This document shows, one piece after another, positions 1 through 6,212 of a stretch of DNA of 9,339 bases (positions are counted from its first letter, which is position 1; every line of letters starts with the position of its first letter). The stretch is from an uncultured Peptococcaceae bacterium. GTDB lineage: Bacteria > Bacillota > Desulfotomaculia > Desulfotomaculales > Desulfallaceae. A program made the translations under genes and the position numbers. The stretch spans positions 1 through 9,339 of the forward strand of contig CAJYBN010000108.1 of NCBI GenBank assembly GCA_913064925.1, read 5' to 3'. A model generated the notes under the pieces. That model ran no database searches. It saw nothing but the letters and a program-made list of their open reading frames with translations, and was not told the origin of the DNA.

Positions 1-1061
1 CCTTCCTTGGACAGCCAGCAGGTGTTCAGCAGGGGCGCCTCGCCGCCGCAATGGGGACAGGTGACTTGGCGGGCGTACAAGTATGTGGTTGTTTCCTCCC
101 AATTATATTCGGGCACAAGCTCAGGAAACTTTTTTAAATGCGCCTCAAGAACGCGTCTCTCATCTTCCGGCAATGGGAAAGAACGTGGAAATATTGAAGC
201 TACCCGCTCATCCAAAGCATTAATAAGCTTTGCTCCCCATTTTTCAATCTCGTTTACAAGCTTGGGGCCAAAACGAGCGGGATAATCAAGTGTAGCGTAC
301 AAAATCACTGCTGCTACCGGATTTAGCTCATTTGCGATAACTCGATATCCAAGACGCAAGGCCTCAAAGGGAATTGAACCTCCCCCAGAAGTTGGATCAA
401 GGACTGTAATATCACAGGACTGCCATTCCGGTTGACGCGTGTAGGCGCGAGAGTAACCATAAAGATTAGGCACACGAATACCTACACTTGATGCAATCTC
501 CATCAACGCATTAAACCAGGCCGGATCGGCGGCTACACGTTCAATAATTAAGGTTTCTCCTTCGCCGGGCAGCGGCTCGGGAAGCGGCTTACTTGACTCT
601 TTCCATTTCTGGATGGCGATATGCTCACCAAGAAGGGGATTTTTATTGACGACCTCTTTAATTAACTTTCTTTGTTCTGCTCTACCACATTGTTCTCGTT
701 GAAGCGCCCTCATGACCACGGAATCTACAATGAGCACTTCACGTCCAGAATCATCTTGTTTAATACGTTCAATCAACTTGTCATCCAGCGTCCACGGCTC
801 CCCGTTAACCATTGCCTGCACTTTTTCGATGCCCAGCTGGCGGAGGAACCAGTCCGGGTTAGTACCGGCGGGCAGCAGGGAACCGAGAATGGCGGCGCGG
901 CTGGGCGTCAGCGGGCGCCGCGCCCACCAAACGTGGAGAAAATAAAGCGGTGGGAGGGCGGAACTGGCACCGCGCTCCCGCTGCGTCTCGGCGCCCACCT
1001 GGTGACAGAGAAAGCCCGCTTCTATAAGGCGGGCATCGGTTTTTGCAGTGCCATTCTTCAT
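1..1061 (-). CDS. DUF1156-family adenine-specific DNA methylase (N-terminal part, runs off left edge)
   Basis: This open frame of 353 complete codons has no stop before the left edge, so the C-terminus is missing. The ATG at 1061 is preceded by AAGGAGC at 1072-1078, 11 bases upstream. The N-terminus contains the DUF1156 signature FLHVWWARRPLTPSRAA (residues 41-57), followed by NPDWFLRQLGIEKVQ. The SAM-binding motif I is DPTSGGGSIPFEALRLG (222-238), and an acidic ELNP follows at 245-248. A Zn-ribbon half CPHC is at 335-338 with another Cys at 348. Proteins of this family are large (often around 900-1000 residues), so the catalytic DPPY motif should lie outside the window. The family methylates adenine in DNA and is known from defence islands, often beside a DUF499 ATPase. 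It starts 20 bases after the stop of the broken gene at 1082-1407, an operon-like arrangement. The family call is confident; a defence role is inference. Confidence 0.85.
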   Translation of the reverse strand, partial: MKNGTAKTDARLIEAGFLCHQVGAETQRERGASSALPPLYFLHVWWARRPLTPSRAAILGSLLPAGTNPDWFLRQLGIEKVQAMVNGEPWTLDDKLIERIKQDDSGREVLIVDSVVMRALQREQCGRAEQRKLIKEVVNKNPLLGEHIAIQKWKESSKPLPEPLPGEGETLIIERVAADPAWFNALMEIASSVGIRVPNLYGYSRAYTRQPEWQSCDITVLDPTSGGGSIPFEALRLGYRVIANELNPVAAVILYATLDYPARFGPKLVNEIEKWGAKLINALDERVASIFPRSFPLPEDERRVLEAHLKKFPELVPEYNWEETTTYLYARQVTCPHCGGEAPLLNTCWLSKE

Positions 1062-1071
1062 TAAATTAATC

Positions 1072-1078
1072 GCTCCTT
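1072..1078 (-). promoter_or_regulatory. Ribosome binding site of the DUF1156 methylase
   Basis: AAGGAGC on the minus strand, 11 bases before the ATG at 1061. It lies just downstream of the stop codon at 1082-1084 of the preceding broken gene and fixes the methylase start. Confidence 0.6.
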
Positions 1079-1081
1079 GCT

Positions 1082-1407
1082 TTACCTGCGTAATTGTTCA
1101 AGTAACCGGGTAATTGCCTTGTCGTCGGGCTGGCCGCCCAGCATAATGCGCATTCCCTCCCGCCTGCGCCCAGCGGTTCGTTGTCCCGGTGTAAAACTCG
1201 GCCGGTTTTATATTATCCTTGGCACCCATGCGGAAGACGCACCACACGCCCTTTTGTACCCCGGCCCGTACAACCTGCTTCAAAACCCCGGGGTTTTCCA
1301 GAACCGGCCAGCTGCGCACACAGCAAAAGTTTTGGCGCAGGTTTTCCACGCTTATGGTGTCGCCGTGCTCAAAAAAGAGTACAAAGCCGGGTTCAGGCCG
1401 GTTTCAC
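1082..1407 (-). pseudogene. Frameshifted gene upstream of the DUF1156 methylase, possibly DUF499-like C-terminal sequence
   Basis: No single frame spans this stretch, but successive frames read like one protein. After GTG-Lys-Pro-Ala at 1407 the frame closes. A second frame gives PEPGFVLFFEHGDTISVENL and then WPVLENPGVLKQVVRAGVQK and GVWCVFRMGAKDNIKPAEFY. A third gives HRDNEPLGAGGRE, and the last gives GMRIMLGGQPDDKAITRLLE, ending QLRR and a TAA stop at 1082-1084. At least three small indels are needed, with a net change of about one base. The GTG at 1407 has a strong AGGAGG site (1415-1420) seven bases upstream. It overlaps the TGA of an upstream frame as GTGA, so this may have been a separate gene of about 108 residues. 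Alternatively it is the decayed C-terminus of a DUF499-type ATPase, the usual partner of DUF1156 methylases. I favour real decay over sequencing error because the long genes at 2673-8951 are all intact. The identity is uncertain. Confidence 0.5.
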
Positions 1408-1414
1408 ATTTTAC

Positions 1415-1420
1415 CCTCCT
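1415..1420 (-). promoter_or_regulatory. Strong ribosome binding site before the broken gene
   Basis: A perfect AGGAGG lies seven bases before a GTG at 1405-1407. That GTG overlaps a TGA stop (1404-1406) as GTGA, the usual arrangement for translationally coupled genes. The frame opened at the GTG closes after four codons, so the site survives although the gene is broken. Confidence 0.5.
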
Positions 1421-1539
1421 GTTTAAGGCCACGGGTAAGGATTTTGCCGTCCCCAGTGTAAGCTTGGCCGGGTTGAAGCCGGCTTTTCTAGGTCCATACA
1501 AAAATGGGAGTACTTAACAATGGAATATTTATTGCGGGT

Positions 1540-1569
1540 GTTATAACAGATTCGGTAAAAATTAACCAA
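1540..1569 (-). promoter_or_regulatory. Candidate extended -10 promoter for the broken gene and the methylase
   Basis: The minus strand reads TTGGTT (1564-1569), an 18-base spacer, then TATAAC (1540-1545). TG is placed one base before the -10, making an extended -10 (TGTTATAAC). The surrounding bases are AT-rich and non-coding, and the site points towards the broken gene and the DUF1156 methylase. The -35 matches the consensus at only three positions, so this is a candidate only. Confidence 0.3.
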
Positions 1570-1589
1570 AATCCTACCGGGGAAAAATC

Positions 1590-1703
1590 TCAAACTCTAT
1601 ACCAGTAATCAACCTGGCAAACCGGAGCATCTTGAACGGGTTTACCTTTCACCACCCGAAACGCCACCTGCCGATCACCCTCCGGCCAGAAATAGTAAAA
1701 CAA
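1590..1703 (-). pseudogene. 37-residue C-terminal tail of an unidentified protein
   Basis: After the kinase sequence degenerates, a different minus-strand frame reads 37 residues beginning LFYYFWPEGDRQVAFRVVKG and ending QVDYWYRV at a TGA (1590-1592). The alternating hydrophobic and charged pattern looks like a real beta-rich protein tail. It has no start codon of its own: the preceding in-frame codons are TTG and then TGA (1704-1706). It is probably what remains of another gene after a deletion or rearrangement joined it to the truncated kinase near 1700. I do not recognise the family. Chance reading of non-coding DNA cannot be excluded over so short a length. Confidence 0.3.
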
Positions 1704-2544
1704 TCATTTGACTATAGCTGGTAATATTAATCGTCGCCGTGGTGCCGTAGCTGATGCTGCCCTGCTCCCCCATCAGGCAACCCGAACCCAGCACCTCGCA
1801 GGCTTTATCCGCCGCTGCCGCCACCACCGGCAGCCCGGCCGGTATGCCGGTGGCCGCAGCTGCCTTTTTGCTCACCTGCCCCATTATCTGCCCCGGTTTT
1901 ACCAGGCGGGGCAATTGTTCCCGCCGGACACTCAGGGCGGACCATTTCCAGTCACCGCTTGCCGCCCAGTCCTGGCGCCGGTAATCAAAAGGCAAATACC
2001 CGACCTGAGACGCCGCCGAATCAACCAGCTCGCCGGTAAGCAGCCAGGTAAGGTAACCCGAAAGAAACACCACCTTGTTCGTCTTGGCCCAGATGTCGGG
2101 CCGGTGTGCCGCAAACCAGTTCACTTCGGCCTGGGTCTGCAAATAACGAAGCGTGCTCCGCTGCCCCAACAGGGTGAAGAGCCAGCGCCAGGCACGGGAC
2201 AACGGGGGCACCCGCTCCGCCTGCCTCTGATCCAGCCATAAAACAGCAGGGTAAAGGGGGCGGTATTCCCTGTCCAGAAGCAGCACCGTGCTGCGCTGCG
2301 TGGTCAAAGCCAGGCAACGCAGGCGGTCTTTCAACCCGGAACCGGCGCGCCAGAGCTTGTTTACCGCCCGGCAAAGGTTTTCCCAGTACACTGCCGCTTC
2401 CTGCTCCGCCCAGCCGGCCTGCGGCACCTGCCAGGGCGGCAAAGGCTCTTTTTGCAGAGCAACAATGTTGCCCCGCAGGTCAAAAAGCACCGCCCGCACA
2501 CTCTGGGTTCCCACATCTATGGACAGGATCAGATCACCGGCCAT
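1675..2544 (-). pseudogene. Truncated FGGY-family carbohydrate kinase (xylulokinase-like)
   Basis: An intact kinase of this family phosphorylates a sugar or polyol using ATP in the cytoplasm. The first 275 or so of 289 residues match the family: the phosphate-1 motif LILSIDVGTQS (5-15), the sugar-binding WLDQRQ (103-108), and the start of the C-terminal domain with the catalytic-Asp region AAADKACEVLGSG (243-255). The phosphate-2 segment GSISYGTTATINI follows at 262-274. After TSY the sequence becomes SQMIVLLFLAGG and stops. Full-length members have about 500 residues, so most of the FGGY C-terminal domain, including the adenosine motif, is missing and activity is unlikely. I chose the ATG at 2544 because AGAGG lies 11 bases upstream; a GTG at 2556 in the same frame has no well-spaced site. 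It begins 128 bases after the last transporter gene. The substrate cannot be told. Confidence 0.75.
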
Positions 2545-2617
2545 TCCCCGGGACACCTCTTTCGGATGCCACTGCCACCGTCACCAACGGAAACGCAGCA
2601 ACAATGGGTACAAATGT

Positions 2618-2636
2618 AAAATTACCGCTTTGGTAA
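2618..2636 (-). terminator. Weak terminator-like hairpin after the transporter operon
   Basis: On the minus strand TTACC, a five-base AAAGC loop and GGTAA are followed directly by TTTT. The stem has only five pairs, so it would be a leaky terminator at best between the last ATPase gene and the kinase remnant. A short palindrome, CAGGTAACCTG, lies just upstream, between the ATPase stop codon and this hairpin. Confidence 0.25.
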
Positions 2637-2672
2637 GGACAGCTTTTACAACAGGTTACCTGCCATAATGAA

Positions 2673-3449
2673 CTAGCCCAGCCCTAACCGAGTTGATAGA
2701 AGTCTTTTTGTATAGGCGTGACGCGGGCTGTTAAACAAGGCATTCGTAGCGTTCTGCTCCACAACCCGGCCCCGGTGAAGAACAGCGGTGACATCGGACA
2801 TCTGCCGCACCACATCCAAATCGTGGGAGATGAAGAGGTAAGCCAGCTTCATTTGCTGTTGAACATTTCGCAAGAGTTGGAGGATCTGCGCCTGCACTGA
2901 AACGTCCAGCGCCGATGTGGGCTCGTCCAGCACCAGAAGATCAGGCTCCAAGCTTAACGCCCGCGCAATTACAACGCGCTGGTTCTGCCCACCACTAAGC
3001 TCACAGGGGTAACGGTAATAGAACTCCGGGCCTAGGCCAACCATCTCCAAAAGGTCGTTCACTCTTTCCCTGACGTCCCTCTTCCGTATCAGGCGATAAA
3101 CCCTAAGCGGCTCGGCCAGAATTTCACCAATACGCATGCGTGGATTAAGCGCAGCCTCCGGGTCCTGAAAAACAATTTGCATCCTCCGGCGCAGGTTCAG
3201 GACTTCTTTGCCGGATAACTTAAAAATATCGCAACCCTCGAACAGAACCGAACCCGCCGTAGGTCGAAGCAATCCCACTACCAGCCGGCCAACGGTGGTC
3301 TTTCCCGATCCGCTCTCGCCCACCAAACCAAGAGTCTCGCCTCTCCGCAAAGTAAATGATACCCCGTCCACCGCTTTAACCACAGAGCGGCAAAGCAACC
3401 CCCGCACAAAATATTTTTTTAACGCCTTCACCTCGAGCAATGATGACAC
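2673..3449 (-). CDS. ABC transporter ATPase, NikE/DppF type
   Basis: This is one of the two nucleotide-binding subunits that drive the importer from the cytoplasmic face. In its 258 residues I see Walker A GESGSGKT (44-51), the Q-loop at Gln95 in VFQDPEAALNP, and signature LSGGQNQR (151-158). Walker B LLVLDEPTSALD (171-182) and H-loop SHD (His209) follow. The signature usually reads LSGGQRQR in this family; here the first Arg is Asn. The protein ends soon after SPRHAYTKRLL, without the long C-terminal extension of DppF/OppF. It is therefore closer in size to NikE. The GTG at 3449 is the first start after an in-frame stop and overlaps the preceding ATPase gene by 22 bases. A TTG at 3440, with GAGGTG six bases upstream, is a credible alternative, giving MLEVKALKKYF. 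The two-ATPase arrangement is typical of peptide and nickel importers. Confidence 0.9.
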   Translation of the reverse strand: MSSLLEVKALKKYFVRGLLCRSVVKAVDGVSFTLRRGETLGLVGESGSGKTTVGRLVVGLLRPTAGSVLFEGCDIFKLSGKEVLNLRRRMQIVFQDPEAALNPRMRIGEILAEPLRVYRLIRKRDVRERVNDLLEMVGLGPEFYYRYPCELSGGQNQRVVIARALSLEPDLLVLDEPTSALDVSVQAQILQLLRNVQQQMKLAYLFISHDLDVVRQMSDVTAVLHRGRVVEQNATNALFNSPRHAYTKRLLSTRLGLG

Positions 3450-4363
3450 CTCACTTTATGTCCCTTAGTAATTTCCAAAAACGGTGGCGCCTTATAGCGG
3501 CATATCTCGCGGGCGTCAGCACAGCGTGGATGAAAGCGGCAGCCCACCGGGAGGTTGGTCAGAGAAGGCGCTATACCTGGGATGGCCTTTAGACCCCGGC
3601 TCGGGTGGGAGGCAAGAAGCCCCAAGGTATAAGGGTGCCGGGGTTGGGCGAAGATACGATCGGCCCGGCCGTACTCCACGATCTGCCCGGCGTACATAAC
3701 GGCAACCGTCTCGGCTAATTCTCGAGCCGCAGGAAGGTCGTGTGTGATGAGAAAAAGTGACATTCCGTCCTCTAGAACATCCTTGAGCAACCGAACGATT
3801 TGCGCCCGCAGCGGGCTATCGAGTCCCTTTGTCGGTTCATCAGCAATAAGAAGGCGAGGGTGCAACGCCAGGCCCAGGGCTACAAGCGCCCGCTGGCGCA
3901 TACCTCCACTGAGCTGGTGCGGGTAACCAACAGCTGCGCGCAGAGGCAGGCCTACTCTTTCTAACAGGTTAATCACCTGCCGGTAGGCCGGGCGTCCGGT
4001 AAGACCCCATCGAACCTGTACTGCCTCCTTGATCTGGTTACCGACGGTAAGCACGGGGTTCATTGAACTGGCGGGATTTTGGAGGATAATGGCAATTTCC
4101 CTTCCCCTGATCTGCCGCATTTCCGCCGGCGCAAGATCCAGGAGGTTACGCTTGTTGTACAGGATCTCACCGTGAATGTGCGCCCCGGGCGGCAGGAGAC
4201 GGACGATGGCCCGGCCAAGAACGGTTTTACCAGAACCGGTCTCGCCTATCAGCGCAAGCTTTTCCTCATCTTCGAGGTCCAAGTCAATGCTGTCGAGAAC
4301 ATGCACCGTCCCGTCCGGGAGCGGGAAATAAACTTCCAGGTTGCGTATCGACAACAATGCCAT
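3428..4363 (-). CDS. ABC transporter ATPase, NikD/DppD type, with oligopeptide-type C-terminal domain
   Basis: The second ATPase of the importer, 311 residues. Walker A is GETGSGKT (40-47), the Q-loop is ILQNPASSMNP (Gln95), the signature is LSGGMRQR (151-158), Walker B is LLIADEPTKGLD (171-182) and the H-loop is THD (His208). The C-terminal region, from about HPYTLGLLASHPS, is the oligopeptide/dipeptide transporter domain. It holds CRFHPRC (Cys275, Cys281), Cys288, Cys306 and Cys309. Conserved cysteines here are known from DppD-type subunits and are thought to hold an iron-sulfur cluster. The ATG at 4363 has AGGAGG eight bases upstream, overlapping the stop codon of the gate-domain gene, so translation is probably coupled. 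Its 3' end overlaps the partner ATPase gene. Nickel or peptide is the likely cargo, and sequence alone does not separate the two. Confidence 0.92.
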   Translation of the reverse strand: MALLSIRNLEVYFPLPDGTVHVLDSIDLDLEDEEKLALIGETGSGKTVLGRAIVRLLPPGAHIHGEILYNKRNLLDLAPAEMRQIRGREIAIILQNPASSMNPVLTVGNQIKEAVQVRWGLTGRPAYRQVINLLERVGLPLRAAVGYPHQLSGGMRQRALVALGLALHPRLLIADEPTKGLDSPLRAQIVRLLKDVLEDGMSLFLITHDLPAARELAETVAVMYAGQIVEYGRADRIFAQPRHPYTLGLLASHPSRGLKAIPGIAPSLTNLPVGCRFHPRCADAREICRYKAPPFLEITKGHKVRCHHCSR

Positions 4364-4375
4364 ATCCTATCCCTC

Positions 4376-5305
4376 CTATTTCAATAAAAAAACAATAAAA
4401 AACCCCGTCCAGCCGAGCCGTAAGAGCGCCCCCACCGTCGTTATTTTCAATCCCATACGTACTCCAAAGATACCCATGTAGTACGGAAGGCGATGGGCCA
4501 GGATATACCGCAGGCTGGTAAACAAATTGGCCAGAAGCAAAGTAAGTAGCGTCTGTCGGGGATTTAAAAGCTCCCGGTGCAGCAAATCCCCAAGCATAGC
4601 GTAGGCCGCTACCGGGTTAGCCAGGCATACCGGTATAGCGGTAATCGCTTCGGATGGCAAAACCAGGCCACCCAGGGAATCAGTTAGGTTATTAAATACT
4701 CCCGAGTTGACCAGGAGCAGGGCCACAATGCTTATGGGAAGGGCAAGCAGGACCATCCGCTTCAGCACAAAGCAGGTCAGTTTGACACACCGGACGAGCA
4801 CCTCCCTCCAGGGTTTGCTTTCACCTGCAGCAACCGGGGCAGGTTCAGTACCATTGTCGGAAAGGAGAAAGGCTGCAGCCGCGAAAATCACCCCGCTGAC
4901 CAGCAATCCGTTGGCCAGGAACAGCCCCATATAGGCCAGACCGACCGTCCCCAGGAAGGGCATCGCCGCCGGGGCCAGGTAAACGATGCTCTCATAGACC
5001 GTCTGGGGAAACCAGGTACCTACGGTAGCTAGCATGGTCTCCCGCGGACTGATCTTACCCTCCTGGAAAAATCCCGCCAGCATGGCCGTTGCCGTGGGCG
5101 GTGAGCCAAACGCCACCAAAAAGGCCACACCGGACTCGCTACTAAAGCCGGCACGGCGCAGAACAGGCCTGAACAACGGGAAAATACGCTGGAACAGACC
5201 TAATTCCAGGGCCAGGCTCGCTAATAAAACACCCAAAATAGTATACGGCAATGCATGGGCCCAGAGTTCGGCTGCCCGCCAAATGGTATCCCAGAACCAA
5301 CCCAC
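4376..5305 (-). CDS. Nucleoside recognition (gate) domain membrane protein inside the transporter operon
   Basis: A 309-residue polytopic membrane protein that I assign to the nucleoside-recognition/Gate family (COG3366-like). Hydrophobic segments lie at roughly 17-36, 58-80, 92-150, 174-200, 212-240 and 251-270, with a final one at 290-308. Two halves are visible, each with a short polar-proline turn before a helix: FGSPPTATAML (67-77) and LANPVAAYAML (228-238). This fits the duplicated gate domains of the family. The function of such proteins is not settled; despite the name, nucleoside transport is not established for this type. I chose the GTG at 5305 because AGGGAGG lies seven bases upstream. 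Starting at the ATG at 5371 would add 22 polar residues and overlap the permease by 44 bases. It sits 22 bases after permease C and 12 before ATPase D, so it is embedded in the importer operon and may help it, perhaps as an accessory channel. Confidence 0.75.
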   Translation of the reverse strand: MGWFWDTIWRAAELWAHALPYTILGVLLASLALELGLFQRIFPLFRPVLRRAGFSSESGVAFLVAFGSPPTATAMLAGFFQEGKISPRETMLATVGTWFPQTVYESIVYLAPAAMPFLGTVGLAYMGLFLANGLLVSGVIFAAAAFLLSDNGTEPAPVAAGESKPWREVLVRCVKLTCFVLKRMVLLALPISIVALLLVNSGVFNNLTDSLGGLVLPSEAITAIPVCLANPVAAYAMLGDLLHRELLNPRQTLLTLLLANLFTSLRYILAHRLPYYMGIFGVRMGLKITTVGALLRLGWTGFFIVFLLK

Positions 5306-5327
5306 CGGTAAACCTCCCTGGTTATAA

Positions 5328-6212
5328 CTAAAGATCTGCCGCCGAACCCCTGCGGCGCGGGTCAAGTGCATCCCGTAAAGCGTTACCCAGCAGGTTGAAG
5401 GCCAGCACGGTTAGTGTAATCATTATTCCCGGGGCGATCATTAGAAGCGGGTAAGTGCGCATGTAGGTACGCCCTGCATTAAGCATAGCGCCCCACTCCG
5501 GCGTGGGAGGCTGGGCCCCCAGGCCTAAGAAGCTTAAACCGGCCACGGCCAGAATGGTATGCGGAATATCAAAGGTGGCCAGTACAATCACAGGCCCCAG
5601 AACGTTCGGCAGGATATGACGCCCCATAATACGCGCGTTACTGAACCCCAGGGCCCTGGCAGACAGGACAAACTCGCTCTCCTTGAGCGAAAGCGTGGTT
5701 CCCCGCACTACCCTGGCAAAATTAAGCCAACCAAGGGCCACCAGGGCCATAACGGTATTCTGCAACCCCGGACCGAGCGTACCCACCACAGCCAGTACAA
5801 ATACGAGATTTGGAAAGGCCATCAGGATATCGGTAAGGCGCATCAATAGCTCGTCCACCAGGCCCCCATAATAACCGGCCACCAGACCGATTAGAGTTCC
5901 AATACCGGCAGCAAGCCCGCCGGCCAGCAAGCCCACCGCTAGTGAGATGCGAGCACCGTAGATCAGGCGGCTCAACAGGCAGCGCCCCATCGCGTCCGTC
6001 CCGAGGGGATACTCTGCGCTGGGAAGGCTGAGGGCCTGTGCAAAATCCTGTTTTACCGGGTCGTGAGGGGCAAGCCAGGGAGCAAGCAGTGCCACCAACG
6101 CGAGGACTATAACCATCACGCCGCCGAACAGCGCCGCTCTGTCCCGCACCAAAGACTCCAAGGTGCGCGACAGGGGAAAACGGGTACGGAAAACCCCTAT
6201 TGTCTCATGCAT
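5328..6212 (-). CDS. ABC transporter permease, NikC/DppC type
   Basis: One of the two membrane-spanning channel subunits, 294 residues. A cytoplasmic N-terminus leads into the first helix (about 28-47, ending at APWLAPHDP). The family motif PLGTDAMGRCLLSRLIYGAR (69-88) follows, then helices at roughly 92-115, 128-148 and 152-170. The EAA loop LSARALGFSNARIMGRHILP (183-202) contacts an ATPase. The conserved GLSFLGLGAQPPTPEWG (225-241) and a last helix at 257-279 complete the family pattern. The length is normal. The ATG at 6212 overlaps the stop codon of permease B as TAATG, and GGAGG lies nine bases upstream, so the two permeases are translationally coupled and should be made in equal amounts. 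Confidence 0.93.
   Translation of the reverse strand: MHETIGVFRTRFPLSRTLESLVRDRAALFGGVMVIVLALVALLAPWLAPHDPVKQDFAQALSLPSAEYPLGTDAMGRCLLSRLIYGARISLAVGLLAGGLAAGIGTLIGLVAGYYGGLVDELLMRLTDILMAFPNLVFVLAVVGTLGPGLQNTVMALVALGWLNFARVVRGTTLSLKESEFVLSARALGFSNARIMGRHILPNVLGPVIVLATFDIPHTILAVAGLSFLGLGAQPPTPEWGAMLNAGRTYMRTYPLLMIAPGIMITLTVLAFNLLGNALRDALDPRRRGSAADL

Larger units (their letters stand above)
1404..1589. other. Spacer of about 190 bases with no intact gene
   Basis: I see no supportable gene here. On the minus strand, a frame opened by a TAG near 1485 reads about 27 codons to the TGA at 1404-1406 (ending KILTRGLKQEGKM). It could be the tail of a decayed upstream gene, given the GTGA overlap with the next one. 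Positions 1500-1590 are AT-rich, unlike the surrounding coding DNA, and hold the promoter candidate at 1540-1569. Two similar GC-rich imperfect palindromes, about 82 bases apart, start near 1386 and 1468 (GCCGGGTTCAGGCCGG and GCCGGGTTGAAGCCGG). Their meaning is unknown. Confidence 0.4.

Noticed and set aside
1014..1034. Inverted repeat GCCCGC / GCGGGC as a possible terminator
   Set aside because: It lies inside the methylase coding sequence (codons 10-16), with no T-run.
672..1517. Plus-strand reading frames at 672-1064, 1077-1517 and nearby
   Set aside because: They lie opposite the DUF1156 methylase and the broken gene, have low-complexity Arg/Pro-rich translations and no family resemblance. 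The minus strand carries the recognisable motifs.
1708..2241. Plus-strand reading frame of 177 codons opposite the kinase
   Set aside because: Antisense shadow of the FGGY kinase in GC-rich DNA; the translation is rich in Arg, Pro and Gly with no motif.
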